Below, piece after piece: positions 27,176 through 38,568 of a DNA stretch of 64,000 bases. How positions within the stretch are numbered: position 1 is the first letter of the stretch; each line of letters opens with the position of its first letter. The notes under the pieces are model-generated. The model worked only from the letters and a program-made list of their open reading frames with translations, was not told the origin of the DNA and made no database searches. Origin of the DNA: Enoplolaimus lenunculus (Eukaryota > Nematoda > Enoplea > Enoplida > Thoracostomopsidae); the NCBI GenBank assembly GCA_030248215.1, contig JASANG010001861.1:248001-312000 (forward strand), read 5' to 3'. The position numbers and the translations under genes are program-made.

Positions 27176-28175
27176 TGATATTAATACTTTTTTAATTCGT
27201 TCCGGTTTAATTGTTATGCAGTGATTATTGTAATATTGCGATTGTGTGATTGTTGTACAGTTTCATAGATAATGTTTAATTTGCTCTCAAACTTATAAGG
27301 GCTGGGTATCTGAAATCTTACTTAAATATTTACATAAGTTTTACTCAAGTAATACATAAGTCACCGGCTTAAGTATATACTTAAGTTTTTGAACAAAAAC
27401 GGATAAACGCCAAATATGAGCCATTGTCAATACAAGAAAGTAATAGCTTCGCTTTGTACTAAGGAGGTAAGATGAGCCTACAAACTAAAGTTAATATGCC
27501 GGAACTGTTAATCTGTAATATATCAAAATTAGTCAGCGACTTAATTATTTACTTAAGTAAGCTTTTAAAAACGACAAAATCGTTAAGTAACTACTTAGCA
27601 CGTACGTTAGTACTATGTTGTGCTTAAGCAGGGTTTCAACAATTTAGCCAAGGTGTGCTAAAAATGCCAGAAAGTTACTGTAAAATATGTTGCACGAGCG
27701 TAAATTTTTATAGTCGAGCTAAAGCCCATTGGTTTTTGCTAATGCTTTGGAACGAAGATTTTGTAAGGTTGTATGCTGCCCAAAACGGCTGCATTACTTC
27801 GTGGTTTGTTGTTGTTCTAAACCAGATGTAACATTTGATAGTATTAAGGTTTGATATTTCTGGAAAAATTGAATAGACCGGAAAAACTGGTGTTAACAGA
27901 AATTTGAAGTAAACGGGAAAATTGAAGAAAATTTGTGCTAAACTGACTTTAACAGAATCACACAACTATTTTACTAATATATCAAGATTTAACACCACAT
28001 GACAAGCAGAGGGTACATACACAGTGCAGCGAATAAAAAATGGCGTCTGTCAAGTTGCTGGCGCTGCCCACAAACTTGTGAATATGAGTTCAGCAAAACT
28101 TTGCTAACAGGGTGTGTAGTTTCATTTGTACATGAATTTAATCAAAAAGTTTAGTTCAACATTTGCATTATACAG
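27176..28175. other. Intergenic between ABCG gene and MARCH6 fragment
   Basis: No gene seen. The 27300-27620 part is rich in ACTTAAG-type motifs, possibly a decayed inverted-repeat element, but I could not define ends. Confidence 0.4.
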
Positions 28176-30235
28176 TATGGGAATGTTGGATCAAACAAAA
28201 ATAAAAAATAATACAATATTTAGCACGGTTGTAACCCGAATGAGAGGTGAGAGTGTAATACAAAAAAGCTGCCAATCGGACGCTAGCAAAGACAAGAACC
28301 TAACCAATCGGCGACGCCGGCCTGGATCACCCTCATCGGTTAAAAGCGCACCAGGGCCAGGGCCGCTGCCTGAGTTCTGTTTACTATCTCCGAGCGGCAG
28401 TAGTCCACGCACCAGTAGTGGCGCAAGCAGTGTTACCACTAGCCTTAGTCATAGCCCGCGATACTTGCCACATTTTGCTGTCCGGTTTCATCTTGGCAGT
28501 GGTATAGGCACCACAGGCGGCATGACAACCGCTCATCACGATGTTACGACCACCATATCTGGGACGAGTAGCTCGACGTCGAAAGATAGGTATTCTGTGA
28601 GATATGCTAGTAGTTTTGAAAACGGCCGCGGCGATAAAGACGCTTTATCGGTACTGGAGCTGGAGTCACCGAAAAAACATTTAAGCCGGCTGTCAGCGAG
28701 CTCAAGTGAAGCAAACGGCGCATTTGAGAAACCGTCAACTGGTCACATCGCGTCGGTTGAGTATCGATGCAAACATACAGAGTACGGCAACTCTAGTAGC
28801 ATCGGTTCAAACCGTCTACCATTCGCACCAAGTTTGACGGAAACCAGGGCAATATCAAGTGCCGCTGGGACGAGTAAGAGCTTGACTGATATCGCCGATG
28901 GAGTGGCAATTGGTGTAAACGACAAACGCGTTACTTCCACCATCACCGTTCAAGCAGCAAAGACTGCTGACAACGTCCCCGGCGCATTCTGCTCGTGGTT
29001 GTTGTGCCGGCGGTGGTGAGGCATCGTCTGAGGATGACGGACGAAAGTCTTCCTTAGCGGTGAGGTGTGACAGTGGATCAACTGGACCGAGCGATTTGGA
29101 AAGTATTGAAATCGACGACTTAATGACACACCGGCTTGGGTCGGCATCTTTTTCGTCCGACGGAAGGCCTCTGAACGCAGTGGTTGGCAAGGCTGCGAGC
29201 ATTACAGGTGCCGGCGGCACAGGTGGCTACGACGACGATAGTAATATTGAAATTGATCTGGGGCCGCTGGGGAACGGTGTTGGCGCACCGAACGGAGGAC
29301 ATCATCAGCCTGGTGCCAGAGCGCATGCTGACGATGCATGACAGCCCATTGAATGGAACCAAGCCGCAGAAGATCTGACTTGGGAACGTTTGTTAGGTAT
29401 CGATGGCTCGCTAGCGTTTCTGGAACACGTCTTGTGCGGGTAATACTGGCAAATACAATGTTTATCATTATCGTTGCGTTTTTGCCGTTTTAAATTGGCC
29501 ATCTGACCGTAATCGGGCTACGACTTGTCACTTACGTTCAAGCATTGTACTTCGAAAGCTTTTATTACAGCGCTCATCGGTTATATTGCGTCCGCAGTTG
29601 CGCTTTACGTGACATATTTTTGCTTTAGAGCTTTTCAATTGACAAGGTGACTAGTTGTTATATATTGATGCTGTTTACTGTCTTGTTTTGTCAGTAGAAC
29701 AGTGTTGTTTCAAAAAACTTGCAGAAATGAAATAACGAAGATGTTTGACGTAGAATATGAAAGAGTCGGCCATTGATTGATCGCTGATTAAACAGCAAAC
29801 ACATCATTGAAACTTGTGCGACAGATAACTTTTCGTGCACACTGCTAATTTACAATAGTATATAAATGAAGTTAAAATGTTTTGTTCTTATTGAAGGTCG
29901 TATCGGTTTATTGGCATGTGTTACTTGTTACTTGGTTGTCAAGGTATTTTTGCTAGTCTTACTGGATATCGGCATTTTTCCGCGTTTATGCGGTTGGTGG
30001 CTGGACGTATGCTCGCTGCATTTTGGTTTGCATCGAATCTGCACGATCGTATTAATAACAGTTTCCACGCGTCTCCCGGTACGTCAATGTTTGTTCATTG
30101 GATTGTGGGCATGATTTATGTATTCTATTTTGCATCGTTTGTGTTGTTTTATTGCGCGAAATCTTTCGACCCGGTGTGTTGTTGTTCCTGCAAAATTTAA
30201 ACGATCCAATCCTATTCATGACGTATTGTGAGGTT
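28176..30235 (+). pseudogene. Decayed MARCH6/TEB4 (Doa10) ubiquitin-ligase fragment
   Basis: MARCH6 is a multi-pass ER-membrane E3 ligase of ER-associated degradation. Here only the middle survives: a Ser/Thr/Gly-rich linker (28176-29340), then EWNQAAEDLTWERLLGIDG and SLAFLEHV (human: LEWDRAAEELTWERMLGLDG), then TEB4-domain segments FITALIGYIASAVALYV, GIFPRLCGWWLDVCSL, HWIVGMIYVFYFASF and RPGVLLFLQNLNDP. The RING-CH domain and the C-terminal half are absent. Lesions: frame change near 29000, in-frame TGA 29339-29341, frameshift about 29435, TAA 29491-29493, frameshift about 29560, a perfect 7 bp tandem duplication TGTTACT at 29919-29932, frameshifts near 30015 and 30165. A GT-AG intron with correct phase (29647-29896) remains, so this is a DNA-level duplicate, not a retrocopy. 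Sequencing error is the alternative, but neighbouring genes show none. Confidence 0.88.
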
Positions 30236-31082
30236 GTTTTTTTATTTTGAAACCGTGTATGTTTTAGTGAATTTTGATGCTCGGGGTATATAAATTACCA
30301 GGCTCAGTCTTGGGTTTTTGCTAAAAAATAATCCGGTCTTCGCGTCTTTGTTGTTAACTGTTAGGTTAATAGGAGGACACGGAATTTTGATGGAATCGTG
30401 AACGCGAGTGTTGAGAGCTTGGTTTTCGTTTGTTTATTGTTGTTGTTGTTATGTTTACACGTTCTACAAATGTTTTAATGTTGTGAGACGGTGCCGCGTG
30501 TTGTTATTTTTTCTACAAGATAAATAACTGAAATAATCAGTAATGTGGTTGTTTTGCTTTGTTTTTGTACACGAGGCGTCTTCGTATAAAACATTTTAAT
30601 TTACTTCGTAAAGTTTATTGACTTGTAAACATTGCTTCAAAATGAAACGTGGTATACCTGTGCCTAAGGTTGCCCGGGTCCCTTCCGAAAACTAAACTTC
30701 AGAATCTTTGCATTCGAAATAGAGTTATACTTTGTACTATATTGATGTGTGTTATCAACAAGGCCAAGTATCAATACGTACAGTTATTACTATCTTTGAA
30801 CAGAATGTGGCCAAAAGAATATGACCAATACACTTTGTGTTTTTACGCCCAAAATTAAATAATGCCACCGCCCTTCATCCTTCGATATGTGCGCATATTG
30901 GCGCGCAACAGATGTGCGCGCAGCAGTTATATAGTTTATGTTTTTACGATGTATCTTATAAACCTTGTCAAGACAATAATTTAAACGAGTGTACGTTGTC
31001 ATAATCCACAGCATTAGAGAATAACACTGGTGAAGGTTTTGTCAAAACATCGATATATAAATCGAACGATGCTGCTTTGGTT
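30236..31082. other. Intergenic, 5' flank of the U1 gene
   Basis: No protein gene recognised; no further MARCH6 similarity past about 30235. A TATATAAATC motif lies about 30 bases before the U1 start (near 31053); I could not identify a proximal sequence element with confidence. Confidence 0.4.
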
Positions 31083-31246
31083 AAACTTACCTGGCTGGGG
31101 GTTTGCTGTGATCATGAAGGCAGCGGCCCCAGGGCGAGGCCTGGCCATTGCACTGCGGTTAGGCTGAACCCTGTGTCATCCCCTAATCGGGGCTTGTCAA
31201 CAGCTTAATTTCTTAGTCCGGGATAGCGTTCGCGCTTCCCTTTGTT
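31083..31246 (+). ncRNA. U1 spliceosomal snRNA
   Basis: U1 snRNA recognises 5' splice sites. The 5' end AAACTTACCTGGC is the canonical splice-site-pairing sequence. Stem-loop I carries GATCATGAAGG (U1-70K site), followed by CCCCAGGGCGAGGC; stem-loop II carries CCATTGCACTGCGG with the U1A core ATTGCAC; stem-loop IV is GGGATAGCGTTCGCGCTTCCC. Length of about 164 nt is normal. The Sm site is TTAATTTCTTAG, which departs from the usual AATTTNTGG, so this may be a divergent but working copy or a recently inactivated one. It is intronless and free-standing. Its 5' end complements the GTAAGT-type donors in nearby genes. Confidence 0.9.
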
Positions 31247-31764
31247 GCTTAGATTACACACATGCAAACGAGAGGTAGATTCGCATAGCCAACAACCCGT
31301 CAGAAAGCCTGAGTGGAAAACAATATGATAGCAGCTAAAGTAGCACAATCGACACAAAATGGTGACAGCATGGAAGAGGTAGAACAAACCAGCAATGAAC
31401 GTTATTCCACGCACGACTTTTATACATTTGGATAATGTATAAATATATGTGTGTGAGCCTTATAATTGACTAAAATTAGACTTTAGTGGAGGCAATAGAA
31501 ATTTCGTCTGCTTCTAGTTCATCTTTACCCAGCTCGGTGACCGCAAGCAGCAAAAACGTCTTATATATCTGATAAAACAGGTATTACAAAATCTAGTCAG
31601 CGGCAAGGACACTTGAACGAAACTCGTAAGCAGCCCATGTTACTGCATTGACCCGAATAAGAGGGTAGCGATCCCCATTTTGACTCCGTCAGTGTATGTT
31701 CCAATACAAAATCAGAACTATAAGCTGTAATATTTAGTGTTAATGTCTACCACCATCCGCTTAA

Positions 31765-32834
31765 TGCAGGATTCACGTTATAACCGTGGCAGGCGGGACA
31801 CGGTTTGTCCCATGTTGATACGACGTCAACGTTAAAATTCGGGCTTTTACATCGTGTAAACAGACAAGACTCGAATATCATATGACATCAGCTTACAGAC
31901 CACTGCTCTCAAATGATCAATGTGTAAAGATACGGTATGTCACGTGATACTTTGAGACAGTTATGCGAATATCATATTATATATATTCCTAAATTTAAAC
32001 GAATATCATATGATATTCAGCGGAACAGTGTAATCTTTTTAGGTGCTGATAAATGAATAAAAAGTCGAACCCCGGAGACACAGATGTGCTTTAAATATCA
32101 AATACGCGCCTGTAAATCGTATCCGACACAATATCGTTTGCAACCACAACTTCATAGTTCAAAAATTCAAATTTAACATTCTAGTATCACATGTGATATT
32201 CAACAGGACAATTTGGGTAGGTACTGTAGTGACTCGAATAAGAGGGGACTGATATTTATTTGGCCTCTGCAGAGGGTATCCCCTGTAATTCGGTTACCGC
32301 TCCGCCACTCTTCGTTACTGATACATATTCGGTACTGCAACTATGTGTTGAATTAAACCTTTCTTTATAGTGTGCCAATAGCTTGAGCGATCATGCAAGG
32401 TTATACTTAGGAATGTACTTTCAAAATTTAAGTTTCGAACTCAAATTATTTGGTCCTGGAGTCATTTATGCGCTGCAATTATCAACTCTAATTAGGGTTT
32501 AGGGACTCTATCCGCCTACGGATTCTTATTAATGATACGGACTCCTATTGATTGGGACTCGAAATGGGGATCCCCATCCTCTTAATATCACCCCACACGT
32601 CTTATTCGGGTCACTACAGTGTGTTACCTAAAGCAATTTGAAAATATATCATCCGAATTCGCAGGCAATGCCTTGAATATCATATGATATTGAAGAACAA
32701 AAAGTGACCTACACATAATAATGTCAGACAAATACAAATTTTTGAATACTATTGGCGTCTACTAAAAGACAAACGTAACAGTTTAATAGGGACAAAAAGT
32801 GTCCCAAGCTACCCCGGTTATAACGTGAATCCCA
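31765..32834. repeat. Harbinger-like MITE (TGCRGGRTTCAC family) split by another MITE
   Basis: Termini TGCAGGATTCACGTTATAAC and its inverse at the right (ending GTTATAACGTGAATCCCA). It is colinear with 57638-58318 (shared GGGACACGGTTTGTCCCATG, CGACGTCAACGTTAAAATTC). Removing the insertion 32224-32619 leaves about 674 bp, close to the 681 bp of the intact relative. The interior repeats the palindrome AATATCATATGATATT. No coding capacity. Confidence 0.8.
32224..32619 (+). repeat. Non-autonomous piggyBac-relative nested in the Harbinger-like MITE
   Basis: A 396 bp element with inverted ends CTGTAGTGACTCGAATAAG and CTGTAGTGACCCGAATAAG (right end on the other strand). It interrupts the sequence that in 58080-58100 reads continuously (GACAATTTGGGTA then GTTACCT). 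The left arm GACTGATATTTATTTGGCCT matches the transposase-bearing element at 54470-56401. Confidence 0.85.
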
Positions 32835-35165
32835 TATAAGTGGCAAGTAAAAAGTTATTGAGGTCTTTTGATTTAAGTCCTAGCTGGACTTTAAATAAGA
32901 GGTCGACTTAAATCGTGTTTGTGCAACCCAGCCACTATGTGATAACAGCAACTATTTGCATTGCGATAGTGCAGCATTATATCTGATGTTCGATATATTG
33001 TCCGTCAATATCATATATTTGGAAATGTCTACGAAGTTTTGGTAAATTAGTTTTAATGTTCGCGGAATCTGTCATATTGTCGAGAGACCGGTGCAGCATG
33101 ACAGAACCGCGTAGGAAAAAGCATTTCTCTAAAAGAGGCGGCACCTGCTCAGTTGTTACCCTGGTTCGTTTGTCGTATCTATGCTATGTTTGTTATTTAC
33201 CACATTTATATAAAGTACAGTAGTGTTGTAGTTCCGTGGTTGTATCGTTTTTGTATGTACGCCATGCGTAATTTGTCTGATTACAAGTATATTGTTTAGA
33301 AATGTCTGTTGTGCTACCCGTTGTGTTCCTTCGTTGTGCTTCCGTTGTATTCCGTTCTTTTCATTCGATTATCCACTTAATAATACGCGCATAGTTGTAA
33401 AAAATTGTCCGCCCACACCCCCTTAGGACCAGTATCAAAAAATTCACCTGCGGTATGTTTTATGCCGAAATGCTTTTGTCTAAAAAATTTTTTGGAATAA
33501 TTTGCATGGTTTCACGAGAAAAGTAACTTGGCCAATTTCAAACATTAGAGATAAGGTGAATTTAGTCATTTTTAGTTATTTATAGGAGCAATATTCGAGT
33601 TTTTCAATAATTGTGTTAATTATTTGGATAATTTTTATTATACGGCCGTGCCTACTAAGTCTACGCGTAAGTCTAAACATACGCCTGAGACTACCAGTCT
33701 GTAATTGCCCCGTTCCCAGTCTGCCAGTGAAACGATCTCAAATGCTTGGTTGAAACTCTCAAAGAATGCGTAAACTTTGAAGTTAGGGGCGTAACAGAAG
33801 ATTAATCGTATCTCTAAGCCTAAGCAAAAATTGTAATAGTAGAAACCTCTACGGCCCTAAAAGTAACATGGGCCTGAGTTTCTGTAGAATTCAATATACG
33901 GCTGGGTTTCACACAGGTCTACCTTTATCCGAAATCAATTCAACGCTAATTTACCTCTGGGACGTTTTAGCTGTTTTATTTAACACAAAGTTTTTCTGAG
34001 TTAACACTTCGTGTACCCGAGAATGATGATAGCAAGTTTACTGAGAACAGTATAATATAGACTACAGATGAACACCGGATATCCGTTCCGGATAAGAAAA
34101 ATGTCTAAGGACCCCTACCTTACAATTTTTTCCCACTCCCCACATAAATTTTTTATGATAAAATGATATGGTCATTCACTATCTTACAATATGCCCTCTT
34201 AAGTATCATAATACTTTCGTTATAAAATAGGATCCTATAATTTTCCCGCTAAGAAAATTTTTTTGGAGAAAAATTGCGTTTCAAAATATTTACCATCCCG
34301 CCCATTTAGAAATTTCTGGATCCGCTGCTGAAAGCGCGACACCAGTAAATATAACTAACAAGGGTTGATGTGTTTGTACGACTTAGCGTAAGTGTATTTC
34401 AATCTGGTTCATTGTTCTTGGATTCGACCGATCCGAAGGCGGGTATGGTACAGTTTCTGGTCGATCCTGGAACAGTTTTAATACAACTTTACGCACTCCT
34501 ATGGCTTCTGCGTGTTCATACGAGACTGTTTATCCGATTTATTAGTAAAGAACAAGTAGTCAACGCAAAATAACGAACACAAGCTCGTTAGTTTCGTTTA
34601 TAACAAATTACCGAATTTCCCTATGTTTGGTGATTATTGCCTTTGAGCGAGGGCCATACGTCCTAAAAGCATTGTAGTACTTAAAAGTTTCGGGAAAACG
34701 CAAAGAATGCACGAAATATGGGCAAATTCCGTCAAACACAGCTTACGGGCAGCTCGTCAAACTCGGTCCGGGCACAATTATATATAACAACAACAACGCA
34801 TATAATTCGAAAATAATAAGTACTTGTCCCCAGGCCTAAAAATTTATATTGTTGTGACAATAAACTCAGCTGATTCCGAAATACCACTTGATATAGCTCG
34901 GTCAAGGCGAGAAATAATACTTCCAGTACGTCCGAAAATAATGTTATCCGATATGTGAAAATTAAAGTTGTAAAACGCACAGTCTACTAGATAAGCGATC
35001 GCAAGACTCCCAGAATACTCCAGAATAATCATAATTATGACACAAAGAGAAATATGGCAAAATAGACCCAAATAGGGCCGAATGGGCAGAAATGGGGGTG
35101 AAAATGGAATAAGCATCCAAAGATTAGTAGGAAACGAAAAGGCACTCCTGAAAATATGAGAATAA
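32835..35165. other. Intergenic, repeat fragments only
   Basis: No gene recognised. 34060-34330 is a copy of the ~70 bp-unit repeat seen at 14598-14890, ending TTTCTGGATCCGCTGCTG. A 67-codon ORF at 34370-34573 has no recognisable motif. Degenerate GCCTAAGC motifs occur near 33660 and 33815. Confidence 0.45.
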
Positions 35166-36097
35166 TGCGCCGTTCACAATAATTTTGTCAACGGTGCCAC
35201 AAAATATGCTATAGCCCAAGGCTATCACGAGGTCATTTTCAAAATGACCCCGTGATAGCCTTGGGCTATAAACGAAATCGCTTATAGCTCAGGGCTATCA
35301 CGTGTCAGCCCCGTCCTCGAAACTCGTGATAGCCCTGAGCTATCACAAAATTTCCTCTTCTATATATATTTATATTCATAACACACATATGTTTATGTGT
35401 GTTATGAAACTTGATACCAACAAATTTAATTTTAAAATTTTAATCCTCTGCCCTGCACGCTAGCGCAGTGCTATGAGGAGTTTTGTGGCAAACCTCAAAT
35501 TTTGAAACACTGAGTGGTCTTGGGAAAATTTTCACTAAATATATAGACTTAAAATATCTGACCTATGAAAGGGCCCCATCCCTTTCATATCTTAGCAGTA
35601 AAACTGACCTACATATTTCATATCTTTAGCAGTAAAACGAGCTGACCGGCCAACTGAACTAGCAGTAAAATTTTATGCTGTGGTAGGGTAGACTTATAAA
35701 TGGCATATATATATCTTTCATACCATAAAATTTTGCCATCTTCTTCAAAATTTTGAAAATCGAACGGTGTCGCAAAAGTTGCCCTAGTTCAGGGCTAAAA
35801 CGAATATTTGAAAAATTTACAATATGTAACTTGATAGGCTTGTGTGTTAATTTGCGTTGTGTGCGTTTGTATTGTGTTTGTGTATGTGGTGTGTGTGGCT
35901 AAATTCGAGGAGGTTTGTGATAGCTCACAGCTATCACGAGTTTCGAGGACGGGGCTGACATGTGATAGCCCTGAGCTATAAGCGATTTCGCTTATAAATT
36001 AAGGCTATCACGAGGTCATTTTGAAAATAACCTTGTGATAGCCGTGGGCTATGGCATATTTTGCGGCACCGTTGACAAAATCATTGTGAACGGCGCA
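35166..36097. repeat. Fold-back element with ~180 bp inverted termini and internal hairpins
   Basis: A 932 bp element with termini TGCGCCGTTCACAATAATTT and, inverted, TGCGCCGTTCACAATGATTT. It is flanked by TAA at 35163-35165 and 36098-36100, a TWA-type 3 bp duplication typical of PIF/Harbinger. Each arm contains its own hairpins: TATAGCCCAAGGCTATCACG pairs with CGTGATAGCCTTGGGCTATA around TTTTCAAAA, and a second uses GATAGCCCTGAGCTAT. The middle is GT-rich and AT-rich simple sequence. No coding capacity. Confidence 0.85.
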
Positions 36098-36479
36098 TAA
36101 CCATATAAAAGATCATAAAAAAATATGGCATGTAAGAACTGGCACAAAAAGGAGCAAAGGGGAAAGAATTTGCAGAAATCGAAAATCGTAGTGAACTGAG
36201 CGCATAGAATTTGGTTTGAAAATATGGTTTAGTACCTGAAAACACCATACGAAGTATATGCAATAATGTACGCAAATTTCATAAGTGAAATTGGACAAAA
36301 ACACAATAAGTTTTTATAAGAATTTGGCAGGGATGTTCAAGCACAATTGTTTGAGAAATAAGCAAGAGATCCGGTGAGATCAAAATGATACCGGTTATTT
36401 ATAAATCACGATACTTGAACCGGGACCGAGACGGTTAGAATTTGCATGCCAATGGAATGACATAGCTATAAGCTCAAAG

Positions 36480-36600
36480 GACGCCGAGGTGGCACCAGTA
36501 GCAGCTGAAAATGAGGGACGCTTCCAAAAGGTTTCGAACTCGGTCGACAGATTATCAGTTCAGCGCGTTATCTACTGAGCTACGTTGCCTCACAATCAAC
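36480..36600 (-). repeat. tRNA-derived SINE, tRNA-Ile-like head
   Basis: On the minus strand GGCAACGTAGCTCAGTAGATAA contains an A box (shown shortened: TAGCTCAGTAGATAACG), an anticodon loop reading CTGATAA (GAT, Ile) and a B box GAGTTCGAAACC. The T-arm does not pair properly and a tail with CAGCTGCT follows, so it is a SINE head or tRNA pseudogene rather than a working tRNA. Confidence 0.65.
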
Positions 36601-37004
36601 TGCTGAGTTTTTTGTTTTAATGCCTTATAAGAAACTCAAAATTATACACATGTATCTTGGTTCTTCCATGATTTTACTGCTGCTGCATATGAAGGCACTA
36701 CATATGCAGCAGTGATTTTTACCGATGTGGAGCATCAGCATGCGGTTATTACTTGTCTCTATGCATCCGCATGTCACACCTCCCACCAGGAATTTCTGGA
36801 TCTGCCACTGCTGCACAGCCAAAACGTTTAACGTTCCTAACTTCATTAAATTGCTATCATGAATTGCTCTATATGTGCCCAATGTATTGTTTAAAGCATA
36901 GGATTTGCATATATGTATAGTGACTATCAGAGCTACACGGTCGGGGTGACCCCTTTCTCGGAAGCACTGCGAATATACATTGTTTTTCTCTTTAATTTCT
37001 CTCA

Positions 37005-37170
37005 AAGGTATGGTTTTCAGTCTTGGTAGGTACCGGATCATGAGACGTTTTTGTTAAGCAGCTGGAAGGGGAGCCTCCAGAGCGGGGGTCTACCTTACAG
37101 CCTACGGAGGACCCATAAGCGAACACTCTACCACTGCGCCACGCAGCCTGCCTCTCCAACTGCCGATATT
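37005..37170 (-). repeat. tRNA-derived SINE next to the LINE 3' tail
   Basis: On the minus strand the head GGCTGCGTGGCGCAGTGG, TAGAGTGTTCGC is nearly identical to 10800-10985. The tail CAGCTGCTTAAC, then CCGGTACCTACCAAGACTG, is the same family. It lies directly 3' of the (CAA)n tail of the LINE. Confidence 0.75.
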
Positions 37171-37181
37171 ATATGTTTCTG

Positions 37182-37237
<56 letters not shown>
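37182..37237. repeat. (TTG)n/(CAA)n microsatellite, LINE tail
   Basis: About 18 uninterrupted TTG units on the plus strand. On the minus strand this is a (CAA)n run directly after the LINE 3' UTR, so it most likely originated as that element's 3' tail. Confidence 0.85.
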
Positions 37238-38183
37238 CATCCCCATCCTCTGCACAGTCATGCATCGGTCGGCCGTCGAAGACGGCCGCATTCGCGTAGA
37301 AACTTGATCACAGCGACGGGATCGTCGAACAGGGCGGCCTTGGTCGGGTCTTCGCCAAAGATGTCGATTCGTCTTGTATGCATCATGGTGCATTCACATA
37401 GGACGTGTTGCAATGTGTCATCATCCATCTGGCAATCCTGACATGTGGAGTCATCAGTGGCGTTTATTCGGAACACGTATGACTTCAGCAACGGGCAATG
37501 TTCGCCAGATCGAACTTGCGAGAGAATTACTCGTTCGGATCGGTAGAGGCCATCTTCTTTGTCCATTTAGGGGGGCCTGACCCCAGCAGGCTGCGAATGG
37601 TGGAATAACGTGGAGCGCCACTTTTCCTTTAGATGACGGAGTATTGCAGCCTGGGCACAACTGATGTCAATAAGAGAGTTTGATTGGTCTAACTGGGTGG
37701 CTTCTTTCGCAATGGCATCGACACGTTCGTTTCCTTCAAGACCAACGTGGCTTGGAATCCATTGCATTGTGATGGAACATTTGTCTGCCGAGAGGTTACA
37801 TAGCGTTTCCCAGATTTGATCTTCGATGCGGTTGTTCGCGTTCGCGGACCCAGCTCAGAGACTTTCCATCGTTGATTTCGCGTTTGTCAACAGTAGCACG
37901 GAGCAGTTTTTCTTCCCGTTTTCCTTAATCCAATTGAGGGCGGTTTTACGGCGGTGATTTCAGCTCTGTAGCTGCTGGAAAGCATTCCGGCTGCTTGCTT
38001 GATGATGTGTTCCGTTCCGGCTTCGTCGATAATCAGGATTCCACTTCCCCCGGTGACGGTGCCATCTAAGACTGATCCATCTGTCCAAATCCGTATGTCA
38101 TGCCTTCCGAGGCTGCTAATTGTATCCTCTGCTGCGGCAGCCAGTTGTTCTGGTGGGTCCTGTTTTGAGCAATGGGTACGAAG

Positions 38184-38568
38184 CAGGGTGCAACCGGAAT
38201 TCCGGTTCTGGGATTTTTTCACCTTCCGGTTCCGGTCAATTTTTACCGGATTTAAAAATTCCGGTGTTATAACTTGGCCGTTTTCTTAACTCTACTAATT
38301 TTTAAGAATCTCTTTTGGAAGCCACTTGTACTTCGAATATAAGCCATTGATGGTGGATTTCACTTAAGTCGATGATAAAAATCTAAAATACAACAAATAA
38401 AATAAATACCTATGTTCGACTAAGGTTATTTCACAAATAATAGAGCAAAAAATAAGATTAAAATGAAATTTTTGGTGAAATGCATTTTTCGCTTTCCGGT
38501 TCCGGATCCGGTAAAGTTTTCAAATTCCGGTTTCGGTTCCGGTAAATTGTAATTCCGGTTGCACCCTG
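38184..38568. repeat. hAT-type MITE inserted in the LINE
   Basis: 385 bp, starting CAGGGTGCAACCGGAATTCC and ending AATTCCGGTTGCACCCTG. Flanked by a perfect 8 bp duplication GTACGAAG (38176-38183 and 38569-38576). The flanks rejoin LINE sequence on both sides, so the MITE arrived after the LINE. Confidence 0.93.

Noticed and set aside
36531-36590. Possible tRNA-Ile (GAT) gene on the minus strand
   Set aside because: The anticodon loop looks right but the T stem does not pair and a SINE-like tail follows.
37051-37299. ORF with a poly-Val/poly-Leu/poly-Gln run
   Set aside because: It is translation of the (TTG)n LINE tail and a SINE, not a gene.
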